This document shows positions 7,004 through 9,046 of a DNA stretch of 9,046 nt, in pieces. Source of the stretch: an uncultured bacterium (lineage in GTDB: Bacteria > Auribacterota > Tritonobacteria > UBA1439); assembly GCA_937858775.1 (NCBI GenBank), contig CALLYX010000329.1:1-9046 (forward strand), written 5' to 3'. Made by a program: the position numbers and the translations under genes. Numbering within the stretch: the stretch's first letter is position 1; each line of letters opens with the position of its first letter. A model generated the notes under the pieces. It did no database searches. It was not told the origin of the DNA and worked only from the letters and a program-made list of their open reading frames with translations.

Positions 7004-7639
7004 TCAACGGTCGCGGTATTGGATGGCGACCTTCCGCATCACCACGTCCGCCGCCGGCCGGTCGTTCAACCCCTTCGGGACGGCCCCGATCTTCTTCACC
7101 ACATCCATCCCGTCGGCGACCTCGCCGAAGATGGTGTGGCGGTTGTCGAGCCACGGCGCGGGGGCAAGGGTGATGAAGAACTGGCTCCCGTTTGTGTCGG
7201 GGCCGGCGTTGGCCATCGAGAGCCTCCCCTCCCTGTCGTGACAGAGCGACGGATCGAACTCGTCCTCGAAGGCGGTCCCCCACGCGCTCGCCCCGCCGCG
7301 CCCCGTGCCGGTCGGGTCCCCGCCCTGGATCATGAAGCCGTCTATGACGCGGTGAAAAATGAGGCCGTCGTAATATCCCCTCCCGGCGAGGATGATGAAG
7401 TTCTTGCACGCCGTCGGCGCCTTCTCCGGAAACAACCTGCACGTGATCGTTCCCATCGAGGTCTCTATGACCGCGTACGGATGGCCCTTCTTCAGCGCCC
7501 CATCCCCTCCCCTCGACCCGACGGCACCGCTCGCCGTCTTGCCGGGCGGCGCGCAGGAGGCCGCGAATCCAGCCGCGGCGGCTAAGGTTATCGCGCGCGC
7601 GGCGGCGCCGTGGCGCCGCCGTTTCAGGTTCTCCGTCAT
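7004..7639 (-). CDS. Cyclophilin-type peptidyl-prolyl cis-trans isomerase, probable lipoprotein
   Basis: This 211-residue protein should catalyse cis-trans isomerisation of X-Pro bonds in exported proteins. A basic N terminus (KRRRH, 6-10) and hydrophobic stretch lead to AASC (26-29), an acceptable lipobox, so Cys29 is probably lipidated; ordinary secretion is the alternative. A Gly/Ser-rich linker follows. The cyclophilin domain (about 54-209) keeps the catalytic Arg97 and pocket residues in FHRVIDGFMIQGGDP (95-109), then MANAGPDTNGSQFFIT (142-157) and WLDNRHTIFGEV (163-174), matching the Trp and His of human CypA's active site. The open frame runs on upstream through the aldolase gene, but the ATG at 7639 is chosen because the signal sequence starts there, 14 bp after the deoC stop. 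Confidence 0.94.
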   Translation of the reverse strand: MTENLKRRRHGAAARAITLAAAAGFAASCAPPGKTASGAVGSRGGDGALKKGHPYAVIETSMGTITCRLFPEKAPTACKNFIILAGRGYYDGLIFHRVIDGFMIQGGDPTGTGRGGASAWGTAFEDEFDPSLCHDREGRLSMANAGPDTNGSQFFITLAPAPWLDNRHTIFGEVADGMDVVKKIGAVPKGLNDRPAADVVMRKVAIQYRDR

Positions 7640-7640
7640 G

Positions 7641-7648
7641 CCCCCCCC
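7641..7648. repeat. C8 homopolymer at the cyclophilin ribosome binding site
   Basis: Eight consecutive C on the plus strand read as G8 in the mRNA, one base before the ATG at 7639. The run is the only Shine-Dalgarno-like element of the gene, so its length could set translation efficiency without changing the protein. Confidence 0.85.
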
Positions 7649-7653
7649 TTGTT

Positions 7654-8535
7654 TCAATACTTCTCGCCGCCGTCCCCCTTGCCGGAGACGATCTTGATGC
7701 TGGCGCTCGCGCCGAGGCGGGTGGCCCCGGCCTTCACCATCTTTTCGGCGTCCTCTTTCGTGCGGACCCCGCCCGATGCCTTGACACCCATCTCCGACCC
7801 CACGGCCTTCCTCATGAGGGCGATATCCTCGGCGGTCGCACCGCCGGTGGAAAACCCGGTCGAGGTCTTGACGAAATCCGCCCCCGCGCTCTTGGCGATC
7901 TCGCACGCCTTCACCTTCTCCGCGTCCGTGAGGAGGCACGTCTCGAGTATGACCTTGACGATCGTGCTGCCCTGGGCCGCGCGCACGACGGCCCGGATAT
8001 CCCTCTCGACCGCGCGGTGGTCGCCCGATTTCATGGCCCCGATATTGAGCACCATGTCGCACTCCTGCGCGCCGTCGCCGATAGCGTTCCTGGTCTCGAA
8101 CGCCTTCGCCTCCGGCGAGACGGCCCCGAGGGGAAAGCCGATGACCGTGCAGACCTTCACCCCCGTGCGGCGCAGCAGCTTCGCGCTGAGGGAGACATAC
8201 CACGGGTTCACGCACACCGAACAGAAATGGTACTCCGCCGCCTCGCGACAGAGGTTCTCCACCTGTTTCGCCGTGGCATCCGCCTTCAGTAGGGTGTGGT
8301 CTATCATGCCCGCCAGGTCGCTTGCCACCTTTCCGATTCCGCTCGAGGCGGATATGCGGGCCGCGCCGTTCGCCACGAACCGCCGGACGGTCTCTTCCCG
8401 CGCCGTAGCGCACTGGCCGCAGGCCGAGCAGATGTCGGCGAGGCTGCAGGTGGGGCCGCTTCCGGTCGCCACGCCGTTCTTCAGCCTGGCGAGCACCTCC
8501 CTGGTCACCAACCGCGCAAGTTCGCCCGTGTCCAT
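7654..8535 (-). CDS. deoC: Deoxyribose-phosphate aldolase with N-terminal extension
   Basis: This class I aldolase interconverts 2-deoxy-D-ribose-5-phosphate with acetaldehyde plus glyceraldehyde-3-phosphate. It has 293 residues against 210-260 for the core enzyme. The core starts near 78 (IDHTLLKADAT) and keeps the catalytic Asp (DMVLNIG, D160), the Schiff-base Lys (FVKTSTGF, K223) and the second Lys (VKASGGVRT, K252). The extension has three parts: a probable amphipathic helix (about 3-18, TGELARLVTREVLARL), a Gly-rich linker (about 19-29) and four cysteines (C30, C36, C39, C42; CSACGQC) before the barrel. The helix plus linker resembles encapsulation peptides that target enzymes into bacterial microcompartments. 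Cys-bearing extensions also occur in other DeoC proteins, and metal binding is unproven. The ATG at 8535 has AGGGGGG upstream. The RpiB gene lies 54 bp upstream, so the two probably act in one pathway. Confidence 0.95.
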   Translation of the reverse strand: MDTGELARLVTREVLARLKNGVATGSGPTCSLADICSACGQCATAREETVRRFVANGAARISASSGIGKVASDLAGMIDHTLLKADATAKQVENLCREAAEYHFCSVCVNPWYVSLSAKLLRRTGVKVCTVIGFPLGAVSPEAKAFETRNAIGDGAQECDMVLNIGAMKSGDHRAVERDIRAVVRAAQGSTIVKVILETCLLTDAEKVKACEIAKSAGADFVKTSTGFSTGGATAEDIALMRKAVGSEMGVKASGGVRTKEDAEKMVKAGATRLGASASIKIVSGKGDGGEKY

Positions 8536-8589
8536 TCCGCCTGCCCCCCTATCCGATATGCCGTATCCCCACGAAGCGGCTTCCCGTCA

Positions 8590-9046
8590 TCAGCCGTTTT
8601 CAAGCGCCATGATCTTGTCCACCCGCCGCTGGTGGCGCCCCCCGCCGAAGGGGGTATCGAGCCAGACCTTCACGATCTCCTTCGCCGCCGCGGTCTCGAG
8701 CAGCGGCCCCCCCAGCGTGAGCACATTGGCGCAGTTGTGCTCGCGGCTGTTGATCGCGGTCTTCACGTCGTAGCACATCGCGGCGCGCACCCCGCGCACC
8801 TTGTTCGCCGCCATGCACGATCCTATCCCGGCGCCGTCGACGACGATCCCCCTGTCGTACTCCCCCGCCGCGACCGCGCGCGCCACCTTCGCGGCGTAAT
8901 CAGGGTAATCCACGGCGTCCCGCGTATATGTTCCGAAATCCCTCACCGCGTAGCCGAGGTCCTCGATATAGCCGCGCAGGATATTCTTGAGGGCGAGCCC
9001 GCCGTGGTCGGAGCCGAGCGCCACCTTCCGCGCGCGGTCCGGGGGG
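8590..9046 (-). CDS. rpiB: RpiB/LacAB-family sugar-phosphate isomerase (5' end beyond window)
   Basis: This aldose-ketose isomerase is of the ribose-5-phosphate isomerase B type (ribose-5-P to ribulose-5-P). Family motifs are VALGSDHGG, DYPDYA, DGAGIGSCMAANKVRG, REHNCANVLTLGG and GGGRHQRRVDKI. The N terminus is cut: the frame stays open to the right edge, reading PPDRARK before VALGSDHGG. The family normally begins within a few residues of this point, so an N-terminal extension is likely; the GTG at 9024 would drop the start of the first beta strand. Where E. coli RpiB has its catalytic base Cys66 in LICGTG, this protein has Asp in VVDGAG, and the position of the Mycobacterium tuberculosis catalytic Glu is Ser, with Cys next to it. 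The substrate may therefore be another sugar phosphate, and the symbol is a family label. The neighbouring deoC suggests a joint pentose or deoxypentose phosphate route. Confidence 0.93.
   Translation of the reverse strand, partial: PPDRARKVALGSDHGGLALKNILRGYIEDLGYAVRDFGTYTRDAVDYPDYAAKVARAVAAGEYDRGIVVDGAGIGSCMAANKVRGVRAAMCYDVKTAINSREHNCANVLTLGGPLLETAAAKEIVKVWLDTPFGGGRHQRRVDKIMALENG

Noticed and set aside
5504..7585. 693-codon open frame on the plus strand
   Set aside because: It is antisense to the MBL-TPR and cyclophilin genes, has Arg/Pro/Gly/Ala-rich sequence without any motif, and spans several well-supported genes. It is a GC-rich shadow frame.
7640..8413. Extension of the cyclophilin frame upstream to 8413
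   Set aside because: The extra residues are the out-of-frame shadow of deoC. The lipoprotein signal begins at the ATG of 7639.
1..9046. CRISPR array, tRNA, insertion sequence or phage gene
   Set aside because: I saw no spaced direct repeats, cloverleaf with CCA-type ends, transposase-like protein or terminal inverted repeats on either strand.

Overview
The window is a GC-rich (roughly two-thirds G+C by eye) piece of bacterial chromosome. Every gene I can support lies on the minus strand, so transcription runs from the right edge to the left. No rRNA, tRNA, transposase, phage gene or CRISPR array is visible. A signal-peptide-bearing amidase, a lipoprotein-type cyclophilin, an uncommon metallo-beta-lactamase/TPR fusion and a possibly microcompartment-linked DeoC/RpiB pair suggest an uncultured, probably Gram-negative bacterium, perhaps of the PVC or Omnitrophota/Aureabacteria kind. 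That placement is a weak inference, because no phylogenetic marker is present.

Right part (7654-9046), sugar-phosphate metabolism. A partial RpiB-type isomerase runs off the right edge, followed by a DeoC aldolase (2-deoxyribose-5-phosphate to acetaldehyde plus glyceraldehyde-3-phosphate). DeoC has a 77-residue N-terminal extension: an amphipathic helix, a Gly-rich linker and a four-Cys cluster. This pairing, with a helix resembling an encapsulation peptide, is what sugar-phosphate-utilizing (SPU) bacterial microcompartment loci carry. Shell genes would be expected just beyond the right edge. The RpiB also has Asp where E. coli RpiB has its catalytic Cys, which suggests a shifted substrate or mechanism.

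Middle part (3606-7639), envelope functions. Closely spaced genes encode a probable lipoprotein cyclophilin, a 34-residue single-span membrane peptide, an exported ComEC-like metallo-beta-lactamase domain fused to TPRs (with an apparent one-base frameshift near its N terminus) and a multidomain N-acetylmuramoyl-L-alanine amidase. The amidase start overlaps the preceding stop by 4 bp (GTGA).

Left-middle part (1057-3512). A cytoplasmic GH3 beta-N-acetylhexosaminidase (NagZ-like, with an extra C-terminal domain) is followed after 11 bp by a DUF72/YecE-family protein. Amidase and NagZ together fit peptidoglycan turnover and recycling.

Left part (14-1056). A 214-bp gap holds a good sigma70-type promoter (TTGACC-17 bp-TAGATT), which should drive a new unit: an unrecognised protein with a C-terminal membrane anchor, then an HU/IHF-family DNA-binding protein.

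Three long G/C homopolymer tracts (10, 9 and 8 bases) and the frameshift deserve checking, as slippage sites or as assembly errors.
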